Shown here in pieces: positions 1-7,218 of a DNA stretch of 8,662 nucleotides (positions are counted from its first letter, which is position 1; the number at the start of each line of letters is the position of its first letter). The notes below the pieces were generated by a model. It was not told the DNA's origin. It saw only the letters and a list, made by a program, of their open reading frames with translations, and made no database searches. The translations under genes were made by a program, and so were the position numbers. This DNA comes from Burkholderiales bacterium (GTDB lineage: Bacteria > Pseudomonadota > Gammaproteobacteria > Burkholderiales > Burkholderiaceae_D), in contig SYFN01000008.1 of NCBI GenBank assembly GCA_005800405.1, positions 1 through 8,662 on the forward strand. The letters run 5' to 3'.

Positions 1-242
1 GAGGCGCGCATCAGATTACCCTGATGGGTTTCAAGTTTGGATTCGAAACGTTCGATCAGGGTAAATGCATCTGCAGTACCACCCGCAAAGCCAGCCAGTA
101 CTTTTCCGTGAAACAGCTTGCGCACTTTGCGCGCGGAGCCTTTCATGACCACATTGCCCAGCGTGACCTGACCATCGCCACCCAGCGCCACTGTCTTGCC
201 GTGCCGGACCGAAAGAATGGTCGTACCGTAGAATTGTTCCAT
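1..242 (-). CDS. hslV: ATP-dependent protease subunit HslV, N-terminal part (runs off the left edge)
   Basis: HslV is the threonine peptidase of the cytoplasmic HslVU (ClpQY) protease, a double hexameric ring that degrades proteins unfolded by the HslU ATPase. The visible 80 codons begin [16 protein letters not shown]. After removal of a short propeptide the mature enzyme should start at Thr7 (TTILSVR), which supplies the nucleophile. Family motifs follow in the right order: [39 protein letters not shown] and [12 protein letters not shown]. The ATG at 242 gives the usual betaproteobacterial N-terminus and has a purine-rich GAGAG about 7 bases upstream. About 100 residues are missing beyond the window edge, where hslU would normally follow. 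Identity is secure from motif order. No internal stop is present in the visible part. Confidence 0.96.
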   Translation of the reverse strand, partial: MEQFYGTTILSVRHGKTVALGGDGQVTLGNVVMKGSARKVRKLFHGKVLAGFAGGTADAFTLIERFESKLETHQGNLMRA

Positions 243-260
243 CTCGAATCTCTCAAAAAA

Positions 261-289
261 TAAGTAGCTGTCTAAACCGACCTCAAGGG
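261..289 (-). promoter_or_regulatory. Candidate promoter upstream of hslV
   Basis: On the minus strand CCCTTGAGG (-35 side, around 281-289) is followed about 15 bases later by TACTTA (261-266), and the hslV start lies roughly 20 bases further on. The CTTGAG half resembles both the sigma-70 TTGACA and the sigma-32 CTTGAA elements. hslVU is heat-shock controlled in E. coli, so a sigma-32 type promoter would make sense here. The -10 half is a poor match to the sigma-32 CCCAT pattern. This is a weak, position-based call. Confidence 0.3.
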
Positions 290-351
290 TGTTCGTCATC
301 CAATTCCAACAAACACGTGATGCCACAGGCGGCGTGAGGTATGTCTGCGCT

Positions 352-1512
352 TCAGGTTTTGCGGTGAATGATTTTCAGTTTGCCATTCCCGCCCACGAGC
401 TGCAGCAAGACAGCGACGAGAAAGCTGGTATGCCGCAATTCTACAGGTTTGATGCTGGCCAGTCGGTTCAAGCCCGCGAGCAGGGGGGCTGCGGCATTGA
501 AATCCACACGACGCAAGCCGGCACAATCCAGCACCAAGCGTTCGTGGCATTGTGCATCAGCGTCGATCCCGGCCAGCAAGACGTCGACCGGCATCTCGAT
601 CGTAGCTGGCATGATGAAAGCCTGATCCGAACGACCTGACTTGGCATCGTGCAGGCGTGTCGGACTTGATCGTGGCGAGGGTGGCGATACTTCATAGGTA
701 ATGCTGTAATCGAGGCAGGTCGATTCGTATGCGCTTGTTGCCTGCATCAGCCATAGCAAGGCCATCAGCAAACGCCAGCCTGTGTCGTCATTGTCACGCC
801 GTCCTGGCTGAATCAGCCCGCGAATTTCATCTGGAAGCGCATCAGCGTTACGGAGACTGACTTCGCAGCCCTGTGTCTCACACGATGCCAGCTTACGCAG
901 CAAAGCATCGCAACCCGCCATATCAACCTCACTCACATTGAGAAATTCAAGACGAAATTGCCGATGCCGGCAGCCCATCTGAAAGAGATGGTCGAGCATG
1001 GGTTGACTGCTGCTCAAGAGTTTGCCGCGGAAGCTTTGTACCGGCAGTTTGTCACCGAAGGCATTGGTAGATATTGTTTCAGCCTATTGCCAGGGAGGCG
1101 GCGATGTCTCGAAGCGCTCTGCATAGGACAATGCATGCTGCTCGAAGGCTGCCTGGTCACCTTTGAATTCATGTAATTCCAGCAGCATGCGCCACGCTAG
1201 GTGTTCATCGGATTTTGGTGCTGGCCGGGTGATGGCGGCTGATAGCAGTTCTCGTGCTGCAACGGTCTGACCGCTACCAAAAAGAATAGCGGCTTCTTCA
1301 ATCGTTTGTCGAATATCGGTGGTTTGTACCAACGAAAAGGATTCTGTAATTTTTGACGGCAGGCTTGTGCTGAATTCGGCCGACATTTCATGCTCGATCT
1401 CATCGATTTTTTTCGGCGTATTGAGTGCCTGCATATCGGGTTGCAATGCCTATGCTGAAGCGGTTCGCACATGGCGTGTTGCGCTTTTGCCGAATAAGCC
1501 AAAGATTTTCAC
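352..1512 (-). pseudogene. STAS-domain protein gene interrupted by two in-frame amber (TAG) codons
   Basis: One continuous frame of 386 codons runs from a GTG at 1512 to a TGA at 352, broken only by TAG at 1450-1452 (codon 21) and 1084-1086 (codon 143). There is no frameshift. Read through, it begins VKIFGLFGKS, passes through an acidic KKIDEIEHEMSAEF segment and a helical TPR-like part ending FETSPPPW, and then has two STAS-like modules. These are centred on FRLEFLNVSEVDMAGCDALL and LVLDCAGLRRVDFNAAAPLL. The layout and length match STAS-domain proteins of about 400 residues that I recall near hslV in Oxalobacteraceae; their function is not established. Both ambers fall in linkers, not in folded cores. 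Restarts are possible at an ATG at 1434, and at a TTG at 1017 or an ATG at 999, but the later ones would cut into the first STAS module. A decayed gene is most likely. Split expression or amber read-through is possible. Confidence 0.7.
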
Positions 1513-1755
1513 GTTCGCATCAGGTCGATGGATAGAAGCGAAAACTATGTGCCCCGTCGGGTCGCACGGATTGGGTCATTGCAGGTGCGGTTAAACTACC
1601 GATCAATGTGCCCGTCGTAATTACAACGGTGCATGTCGCTTTTGTCAAACGGTGCCACGTGAGCTGTAGGATTTTTTTGACGCAGCATGAGATACTACGA
1701 GGTGTGGCTACTGACACTGCGTATTTTGAAAATTGCTGTCTGGACTAGCATGTAC
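1513..1755. other. Intergenic region between the TonB receptor and the STAS gene
   Basis: These 243 bases hold no recognisable gene. A 65-codon minus-strand frame starting with GTG at 1717 shows no family resemblance and has an unstructured composition. No stem followed by a T-run that could terminate the receptor transcript is evident. The region presumably holds the promoter of the STAS gene, but I cannot point to a convincing -35/-10 pair. Confidence 0.5.
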
Positions 1756-3762
1756 TCAAAAACGGGTACGCAGACCCAGCATGAGATTTCTGCCCGGCTG
1801 CGGTGCATAGTCCTTCAGTAGTGAAGTCGACAGACGAATTTCCTCGTTAAGCAGATTACGGGCCAGCAGAAACCAGGTGACATCGGTCGTGCCGTAGCGC
1901 TGCACATAATTAACGCTGGCATCTACTCGGGTATACGCTGGCGTTGTTGTCTCTTCCGAGATGCTGCTGCTGGCAATCCGATTGTGAGCGCTTGCGTGCA
2001 GCACGGAGAGCGATGAGCGCCATTGGGAATCCTGATAGCCAAAGCTCAGGCCGGTGCGTGTTGCGGGTTGCAACGGCAGGTTACCCAGGTTATCCAGTGT
2101 GCCGCGCGAGGTGTCTGCGAATACACGACCAAACCAGCCGGGATCGTAATAGTTGTAACTTAACTCGGCTTCGACACCGCGCAGGGTAGCGTCGGCTTGG
2201 CTGAAAGTACGTTTGACTGACATGTCATCGAAATCGCTTGGGATTGCGATATCGGACAGCGATCCATAGACAAAATTTTTCACTTTGTTTTGAAAAATAT
2301 TAGCTTTCCAGCGCAGTGCTTCCGTCGTTTTCTGCAAAGACAGGTCAATATTTTTCGAGGTCTCTTTTTTCAGGGTGCCATCGCCGATATCAAAAGTTTC
2401 GGTCGGGTGATGCGCGCCGCCGGAATACAGTTCTTCTGCCATAGGCGCGCGTTGTGCGACCGATGCAGTGGCGCCGAGACCATAGCCGCGCATGAAAGCC
2501 CATAGCGCCCCGGCTGAGTAGGAGCCCAGATTAAATGATCGTTTGATATCGGTAAGTGGACTGCGCGATACCGATTCAAATCGCCCGCCGACGTTGATTC
2601 TCAGGTCGCCAAAGTCGCGTTCTTCCACAAAAAAACCCGCCGTCGATTGCGAGTGTGTGCGCGGTACGGTGGGATTTCCCCCTTCGAGATTCATCGCTTG
2701 GACGGTCGATTGCTCGGTTTGCAGTCCGAATTTACCGCGCCATCCTGCGATCGGCAGGTGGCTCAATTCCCAGCGCGATTCGAAAGCTTTTTTGCTGAAG
2801 CGAACATGAGGATTGGTTCCGTCTTCCAGTTCGGTGTGACGATAATCTGTTTGTCCCAGTTTAATGCGCAAACCATCGAAGCCGTCGAATGGCGATTTGA
2901 TCAAACTGTCTACATCAAAACGGGTTTGCGCCAGATCGATTTTGGAGAGCTCATCGCGTCCATGAATCCCATAGACTTTACCCAGCTCGGACAATGATGC
3001 GCCGATGTGTCCCCAATCCTGTATCAGCGAGCCACCGACGGCGATATTGTTTTCCCGGTTGCGGGAAAAGCCGAGCTTGCCGGTATCGTTGTTCGCAGCA
3101 CTCCGGTCTACTGCACTAGTCCCGGGAATGCGATAGTCACCGGCATTCATCACATTGCCATCAACATGCAAACCGATGTTGCCCGCCGATCGATCGGCTG
3201 AAAAACTCAGACCGGTGCCCTGGTCGACGGCGCTGTAGCGCAATTCAGATTCACCGGTAGCGCGCGGTTCCAGCGTGGTGGGTATGCGGTCATTGACGAT
3301 ATTGACCAGGCCACCGATGGCGCCTGATCCGTAGAGCAGTGCTGCAGGGCCGCGCAAGATTTCGATCTGCCGCGCACTCATCACGCCGCTGCCGACCGCA
3401 TGATCATTGGATATTGCGGACAGATCACCACTGCTCATACCGTTTTGCAGAATCTTGACGCGCGGGCCTTCCAGTCCGCGAATAATTGGTCTTGATGCGC
3501 CCGCGCTGAATCCCGAAGCGCTCACACCCAGCTCACTGCCCAAAGTTTCGCCGAGCGAGCCACCGAGTTTGTTGCGCAATTCGTCGCCCGAGAGCACCTT
3601 GGCGGGCGCCAGAATCACCGTATTTTCATTTACACCAAAGGGATCTGCAGTGACGATCACGGGGGCGAGGCTTTTAGTTTGTTCCTGACTGTGCGCTGCG
3701 ACCGCGACACCTGCAATGGCACAGGCGACCGCATGCGCCAGAAAATTCTTGCGTAAGTTCAT
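1756..3762 (-). CDS. TonB-dependent outer-membrane receptor, ZnuD-like
   Basis: This is a 668-residue outer-membrane receptor that should import a substrate, probably a metal ion or metal complex, using energy from TonB-ExbBD. Residues 1-25 form a signal peptide (MNLRKNF, then a hydrophobic stretch ending VAAHS). A TonB-box-like PVIVTA lies at 34-39. The plug at about 45-165 contains GASRPIIRGLEGPRVKILQNG, SNDHAV, QIEILRGPAALLYGSGAIGG and LVNIVNDRIP. The rest is the beta-barrel, ending in the expected aromatic residue (LGLRTRF). The plug closely follows meningococcal ZnuD, the zinc receptor, from memory. However, the long histidine/cysteine-rich extracellular loop of ZnuD is missing; the matching place reads VYGIHGRDELSK, so the substrate is uncertain. 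I chose the ATG at 3762 over a GTG at 3789 because it places the signal peptide at the N-terminus, with GTGGAAA upstream as ribosome-binding site. The small secreted-protein gene lies 73 bases upstream, probably in the same operon. Confidence 0.92.
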   Translation of the reverse strand: MNLRKNFLAHAVACAIAGVAVAAHSQEQTKSLAPVIVTADPFGVNENTVILAPAKVLSGDELRNKLGGSLGETLGSELGVSASGFSAGASRPIIRGLEGPRVKILQNGMSSGDLSAISNDHAVGSGVMSARQIEILRGPAALLYGSGAIGGLVNIVNDRIPTTLEPRATGESELRYSAVDQGTGLSFSADRSAGNIGLHVDGNVMNAGDYRIPGTSAVDRSAANNDTGKLGFSRNRENNIAVGGSLIQDWGHIGASLSELGKVYGIHGRDELSKIDLAQTRFDVDSLIKSPFDGFDGLRIKLGQTDYRHTELEDGTNPHVRFSKKAFESRWELSHLPIAGWRGKFGLQTEQSTVQAMNLEGGNPTVPRTHSQSTAGFFVEERDFGDLRINVGGRFESVSRSPLTDIKRSFNLGSYSAGALWAFMRGYGLGATASVAQRAPMAEELYSGGAHHPTETFDIGDGTLKKETSKNIDLSLQKTTEALRWKANIFQNKVKNFVYGSLSDIAIPSDFDDMSVKRTFSQADATLRGVEAELSYNYYDPGWFGRVFADTSRGTLDNLGNLPLQPATRTGLSFGYQDSQWRSSLSVLHASAHNRIASSSISEETTTPAYTRVDASVNYVQRYGTTDVTWFLLARNLLNEEIRLSTSLLKDYAPQPGRNLMLGLRTRF

Positions 3763-3835
3763 GACATTTTCCACTGATAAATGAAGCACGCACCGCGGAA
3801 GCGAGCTGTCGCTGGCGGTGGTCCTGGTCCGAGGT

Positions 3836-4201
3836 TCAGGCTGTCAGTGGGGGTGCGCGGGAGGAGAAGTGCGTAAAAAAGGCCGGCGTATGGCCGACGG
3901 GTGTCAATGCCAGAGGGACGAATGAAGGCGCGGACTCGGCAAAAAGCGTGATGGCAGGCGAGTGCAGGCCCGCACCCAGGGTGGCGGCGTCAAAGGCGGC
4001 ACAGGCGCTGGCCGCTTTCTGATGATCGACGGCGCCAGCTTTCGCAATCTCGATACGAACCGCTTCATTCCGGCCCTCCGCGTGGGCAATCGCGTGTGCA
4101 TAGCCTAGCCACTGCGTCAGCAGCAGGCTCAGCATCAGGACCATGTTCAGAAATGCAGCAGGGCGATGAATTTTTCGGCGGTATAGCGCGGTTGATGTCA
4201 T
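3836..4201 (-). CDS. Small exported or membrane-anchored protein with scattered histidines, function unknown
   Basis: This 121-residue protein has a basic N-terminus (MTSTALYRRKIHRPAA) and one hydrophobic segment at about 17-35 (FLNMVLMLSLLLTQWLGYAHA), which reads as a signal peptide or anchor. It should therefore act in the periplasm or at the inner membrane. The mature part has histidines at 36, 40, 60, 80, 104 and 111 and a single cysteine at 67, in HAIAH, DHQKAASACAAFDAATLGAGLH and FFTHFSSRAPP. I do not recognise a named family, although short proteins of this layout occur upstream of TonB receptors in Burkholderiales. Its position immediately before the ZnuD-like receptor, and its histidines, suggest metal handling; that is inference. 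The ATG at 4201 is the first in frame and puts the hydrophobic segment near the N-terminus. No clear ribosome-binding site is visible. Confidence 0.72.
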   Translation of the reverse strand: MTSTALYRRKIHRPAAFLNMVLMLSLLLTQWLGYAHAIAHAEGRNEAVRIEIAKAGAVDHQKAASACAAFDAATLGAGLHSPAITLFAESAPSFVPLALTPVGHTPAFFTHFSSRAPPLTA

Positions 4202-4211
4202 GCGTGAAGCG

Positions 4212-4228
4212 GATTGAATTACAAAATC
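4212..4228. promoter_or_regulatory. Imperfect dyad just upstream of the small exported protein gene
   Basis: GATTGAATTACAAAATC has inverted outer arms (GATT/AATC) around an AT-rich centre and lies 11-27 bases before the ATG at 4201. On the minus strand TGTAAT inside it could be a -10 element. Its position fits an operator for the exported-protein/receptor pair. It does not match the Zur-box pattern I know (GTTAT...ATAAC), so I make no assignment to a regulator. Confidence 0.2.
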
Positions 4229-4342
4229 ACAATGAGATGATAACCGGATACTACTGCAAACCGGAAGCGATTGTCATCACCAGCATTGCTGCGCAGCAGC
4301 GAATACTGAAAAACTGGCTGAATATCGGTACTGAGGAGGGCG

Positions 4343-4363
4343 GCCCGGCTGGATCAGCCGGGC
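4343..4363 (-). terminator. Stem-loop downstream of dksA, possible terminator
   Basis: GCCCGGCTG and CAGCCGGGC form a perfect 9-base-pair GC-rich stem around a three-base loop, 20 bases beyond the dksA stop. Position and strength fit transcript termination or 3'-end protection of the dksA mRNA. No T-run follows on the minus strand, so it is not a canonical intrinsic terminator and may work with Rho or only as a 3' stabiliser. Confidence 0.5.
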
Positions 4364-4382
4364 GAATCGCGCAGTCGACGAA

Positions 4383-4835
4383 TCAGTCGCCGTAGAGCTT
4401 TTGCTTGAGCTCGCGCCGCTGTTGGGCTTCGAGAGAAAGTGTGGCAGTCGGGCGCGCCAGCAGCCGGGGAATCCCGATGGGCTCGCCGGTTTCTTCGCAC
4501 CAGCCATAGTCACCGGAATCAATAGAGGCCAGTGATTGCTGAATTTTCTTGAGCAGCTTGCGCTCGCGATCGCGGGCGCGAAGCTCAAGCGCGTGCTCTT
4601 CTTCAATGGTGGCGCGATCTGCGGGGTCCGGCACCAGCACGGTTTCGCGCAAATGCTCGGTGGTCTCGCCTGCGTTTTTCAGCAAATCTTTTTCAAGCTG
4701 CTGAAGGCGCGCCTTGAAAAAAGCGAGCTGCGCTGGATTCATGTAGCCCTTCTCGCCCATGGCGAGAATTTGCTCTTCGGTGAGATGAGCGCCGTCGATA
4801 CCGGCGGCCTTTGGGGTTTTTGTGTTGGTTGCCAC
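4383..4835 (-). CDS. dksA: RNA polymerase-binding transcription factor DksA (single-cysteine form)
   Basis: DksA binds the secondary channel of RNA polymerase and, with ppGpp, represses rRNA promoters and activates amino-acid genes. The 150-residue product has the family layout. A variable N-terminus leads to GYMNPAQLAFF (30-40) and a long coiled coil up to about residue 108. Its tip is VPDPADRAT (68-76), carrying acidic residues Asp70 and Asp73. The C-terminal globular part follows from YGWCEETGEPIG. Of the four zinc-finger cysteines of E. coli DksA only Cys113 remains; the other positions are Thr116, Ser134 and Ala137. This is the usual betaproteobacterial type, expected to fold without zinc. 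I chose the GTG at 4835 because it gives the normal MATNTKTP start and has GAGAG 8 bases upstream. The frame stays open to an ATG at 4943, but that extension is not family-like. Confidence 0.95.
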   Translation of the reverse strand: MATNTKTPKAAGIDGAHLTEEQILAMGEKGYMNPAQLAFFKARLQQLEKDLLKNAGETTEHLRETVLVPDPADRATIEEEHALELRARDRERKLLKKIQQSLASIDSGDYGWCEETGEPIGIPRLLARPTATLSLEAQQRRELKQKLYGD

Positions 4836-5113
4836 GTCAGTTGCTCTCGTTGCTGCGAATCTGTGAATTTTACCCATCGTCGTTGCAGCAAAATTGTGGC
4901 TGCGCAGTGACTTTGGGCCGTGGTTCCGGGTTGTCTCCATCAAGTCCTGGAACCTGTCTCATTCGTCACCTACTGAGATGGGCCCTCAGGCTCTACCCGG
5001 CTGAAACCGGCGCCTATTTTAATCGTATTGCCCGGCTGCGGGACAAGCTTTGCATGATTTTTAAGAGATTTAGTATGGATCAATACATTAGCTGTGTTGA
5101 AACCTTACCAACT
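4836..5113 (-). promoter_or_regulatory. dksA upstream region with candidate promoter and structured leader
   Basis: These 278 bases separate the COG0523 gene from dksA. A possible promoter is TTGTCC (5041-5046) and TAAAAT (5016-5021), with a rather long 19-base spacer. It would leave a leader of about 170 bases before the GTG. Short inverted repeats lie in that leader on the minus strand: CCGG-tttcag-CCGG near 4998-5010, and CTGAG-ggcccat-CTCAG near 4974-4990. No convincing intrinsic terminator for the upstream GTPase gene is visible, so read-through into dksA is possible. Confidence 0.35.
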
Positions 5114-6160
5114 TTATACCAGACATTGCTCCAGACCCTCGATAAAAATACCTTTCGGCAAGTTTTGTCCGATAAAAACAATTTTGCTGCCTCGCGTCTC
5201 GGTCTCTGCCCACTGCCCGCCCAGATCGCTGCCCATGGTCTGATGTACACCCTGAAAGATCACCTTGCGGGAGGCGCCCTCCATCCACAGCACGCCTTTG
5301 TAGCGCAGCATGCGCGGACCGTAGACCTTGATCAGGCTGCTCAGGAACTCCTCAAGATCGGCAGGATCAAACGCGCGATTGCTGCGAAAGACAAACGCCG
5401 CAATATCATCGGTGTGGCTGCCGCCGTGATAATGTGCGTGGTCATGGTCATGGTGATCGCAGTGATCATCGCAATGATGCTCATGATCGTGGTCGGGAGA
5501 TTCCGCTTTCAGAAAATCCGGATTAATGTCGAGGCGTTCGTTGAGATTGAAGCCCCTAATATCAAGAATTTCCGAGATCGCTACCTTGCCGAAATCTGCA
5601 TGTAACAAAGGCGCGCGGGGATTCATGCGCTTCAGGCGCGCTTCCAGCGCCATGATTTGATCCGGCGTGACCAGATCGGTTTTTGACAGCAGCATGCGAT
5701 CTGCAAATCCTGCCTGTCGCTGCGCTTCTTCATAGGTGTCGAGCTGATGCATCGCGTGACTGGCATCGACCACGGTGATCACGCCATCAAGCAGATAATC
5801 GGTTGCGACTTCTTCATCCATGAAAAAAGTTTGCGCAACCGGTCCGGGGTTGGCCAGACCCGTGGTTTCGATGACCACGCGATCGAATTGCAAAGCACCT
5901 TCCCTGCGCTTTCGTGCGAGCTCACCCAAGGCCGTAATCAGATCGCCTCTCACAGTGCAGCATACGCAGCCATTGCTCATCTCGATGATTTGTTCATTAC
6001 TGTCGTGGACGAGAATTTCATTGTCGATGTTTTCTTCACCGAATTCATTTTCAATCACGGCGATCTTGTAACCGTGTGGCTCATGCAAAATGCGATTGAG
6101 TAGCGTTGTTTTACCGGCACCTAAAAAGCCGGTGAGTATCGTAGCGGGGATGAGGGACAT
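5114..6160 (-). CDS. COG0523-family (CobW/ZigA-type) GTPase, putative zinc chaperone
   Basis: This 348-residue cytoplasmic G3E-family GTPase probably delivers or allocates a metal to client enzymes. Residues 11-19 are the P-loop GFLGAGKTT. ENEFGEE is at 38-43. The diagnostic metal-binding CxCC motif is CVCC at 65-68. VVIETTGLANP (95-105) carries the Walker B region, and SKTD (159-162) is the guanine-recognition motif. Residues 223-249 form a loop with twelve histidines and two cysteines (DHDHEHHCDD, then HDHDHAHYHGG), typical of members that bind zinc. The C-terminal CobW domain runs from about 250, with RAFDPADLEEFL and WMEGASRKVIFQGV. The ATG at 6160 places the P-loop close to the N-terminus as expected; a purine-rich AGGA lies somewhat far upstream. 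It is 65 bases downstream of xerC. Other COG0523 members serve cobalt or nitrile hydratase, so the metal is inferred from the histidine loop. Confidence 0.93.
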   Translation of the reverse strand: MSLIPATILTGFLGAGKTTLLNRILHEPHGYKIAVIENEFGEENIDNEILVHDSNEQIIEMSNGCVCCTVRGDLITALGELARKRREGALQFDRVVIETTGLANPGPVAQTFFMDEEVATDYLLDGVITVVDASHAMHQLDTYEEAQRQAGFADRMLLSKTDLVTPDQIMALEARLKRMNPRAPLLHADFGKVAISEILDIRGFNLNERLDINPDFLKAESPDHDHEHHCDDHCDHHDHDHAHYHGGSHTDDIAAFVFRSNRAFDPADLEEFLSSLIKVYGPRMLRYKGVLWMEGASRKVIFQGVHQTMGSDLGGQWAETETRGSKIVFIGQNLPKGIFIEGLEQCLV

Positions 6161-6225
6161 GATCTGCTAGTTTTTCCTGAGGTTTGCGTTGTACCCTGAA
6201 ATGAGGGTTCTCATATTCTGTGATT

Positions 6226-7218
6226 TTATTTCTGTTTCTTGGCGCGAGGATGTGCAGCATCGTAGACCTGCGCGAGTCGTTGAAAGTCCAGTGAAGTGTA
6301 TACCTGTGTCGATGCAATCGACGAGTGCCCCAGCATTTCCTGGACTGCACGCAGGTCGCCCGACGATTGTAGTACATGCGATGCAAACGAATGTCGCAGT
6401 ACGTGCGGATGTACATTGGCCGGTATACCCAGTGACTGCGCCAGCGCTTTGATGCGTGTCTGCACGGCGCGAGGTGTGATACGTCTACCGCGCGGCGTGA
6501 TGAATAGTGCATGAGGATCGGCTGGTGTGGTTGGCTTGGCAGTCGTATCGCGCACGACCAGCCATTGCCTTATCGCATTGACAGCGGCCGCGCCGACGGG
6601 CACGCTGCGGCGTTTGCTTCCTTTGCCGGTCACGGTAACTTCAGCAGCATCAAGGTCGATCCAGCCTACTGACATATGTTCGGGTGTTTTCACGTACTGT
6701 TTGTCCAGCGAGGTGAGTTCAGATACACGCAGCCCACTTGAGTACAGTAATTCGAACATGGCCTGATTGCATAGACGATGGGTAGTACCCTCTTCACCAT
6801 CGCCTTGTGCTATTTTTGTCGATACCAACCGCACCGCATCGTCCACACCCAGCGCCTTGGGTAGACTCTTCGCACGCTTCGGTGCTTTCACACCATCGGT
6901 TGGGTTGGCGCGCAGGGTTCGGTGTTGTGCCAACCACTGATAAAAACCGCGCCAGGCGGAGAGTTTGCGTGCAATCGAGCTGCCTGAAAAGCCGCGTGCA
7001 TGCAGCTGAGATGCAAAACGGCGGATGTCGATCTGGGTAAGTGCCGCTAATGCGGTACTCGATTTTTCTGCGGCGAGAGTTTGCAGTTGAAGAAGATCGC
7101 GGCGATAACCATCCAGCGTGTGGTCCGAGAGCTTGCGCTGGGTCTGCAAATACCCCAGATAGCCTGCAATCTGTTCCGTATCGTCCGCGGTCCTCACGGC
7201 ATCAGCCAACCAGTCCAT
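6226..7218 (-). CDS. xerC: Site-specific tyrosine recombinase XerC
   Basis: With XerD, XerC resolves chromosome dimers at dif by strand exchange under FtsK control. The 330-residue protein has an N-terminal SAM-like DNA-binding domain (GYLGYLQTQRKLSDHTLDGY to about residue 105) and a C-terminal catalytic domain. All tyrosine-recombinase residues are visible: Arg164 (SSGLRVSEL), Lys199 (TGKGSKRR), His272 and Arg275 (HPHVLRHSFASH), His298 (LGHSS) and Tyr307 (TQVYTSLD). I chose the ATG at 7218, which gives MDWLADAV and overlaps the end of DUF484 by 17 bases; the in-frame extension to an ATG at 7293 would lie inside DUF484. It is somewhat longer than the roughly 300 residues of E. coli XerC because of an insertion around 160-170 of the extended frame (AQGDGEEGTT) and an extended segment near TAKPTTPADP. 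XerC rather than XerD is preferred because of the DUF484 neighbour. Confidence 0.93.
   Translation of the reverse strand: MDWLADAVRTADDTEQIAGYLGYLQTQRKLSDHTLDGYRRDLLQLQTLAAEKSSTALAALTQIDIRRFASQLHARGFSGSSIARKLSAWRGFYQWLAQHRTLRANPTDGVKAPKRAKSLPKALGVDDAVRLVSTKIAQGDGEEGTTHRLCNQAMFELLYSSGLRVSELTSLDKQYVKTPEHMSVGWIDLDAAEVTVTGKGSKRRSVPVGAAAVNAIRQWLVVRDTTAKPTTPADPHALFITPRGRRITPRAVQTRIKALAQSLGIPANVHPHVLRHSFASHVLQSSGDLRAVQEMLGHSSIASTQVYTSLDFQRLAQVYDAAHPRAKKQK

Noticed and set aside
1520..1717. 65-codon minus-strand frame between the receptor and the STAS gene
   Set aside because: It needs a GTG start, lacks a ribosome-binding site and shows no recognisable motif; it is better treated as intergenic.
1944..3688. 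Several plus-strand frames of 64-116 codons within the receptor gene
   Set aside because: All are antisense to the intact receptor reading frame and have arginine/cysteine/serine-rich compositions typical of shadow frames.
4212..4262. Possible Zur operator upstream of the exported-protein/receptor pair, including the direct repeat CCGGTT...CCGGTT
   Set aside because: Neither the dyad nor the direct repeat matches the GTTAT...ATAAC Zur pattern; I kept the dyad only as an unassigned candidate.
4836..4943. N-terminal extension of dksA to the ATG at 4943
   Set aside because: The extra 36 residues are not family-like, while the GTG at 4835 gives the standard MATNTKTP start with a ribosome-binding site.
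5425..5495. Repetitive CATGGTCATGGTGATCG-like DNA that looks like a tandem repeat
   Set aside because: It encodes the histidine/aspartate-rich loop of the COG0523 protein; the repetition comes from His and Asp codons, not from a separate repeat element or CRISPR.
4811..5605. 264-codon plus-strand frame opposite the dksA leader and the COG0523 gene
   Set aside because: It is antisense to a well-supported GTPase; its repeated valine/methionine stretch is just the complement of the histidine codons, and no family pattern is seen.
6192..6207. ACCCT-AGGGT hairpin between xerC and the COG0523 gene as a terminator
   Set aside because: The stem is only 5 base pairs and no T-run follows on the minus strand; co-transcription of the two genes is more likely.
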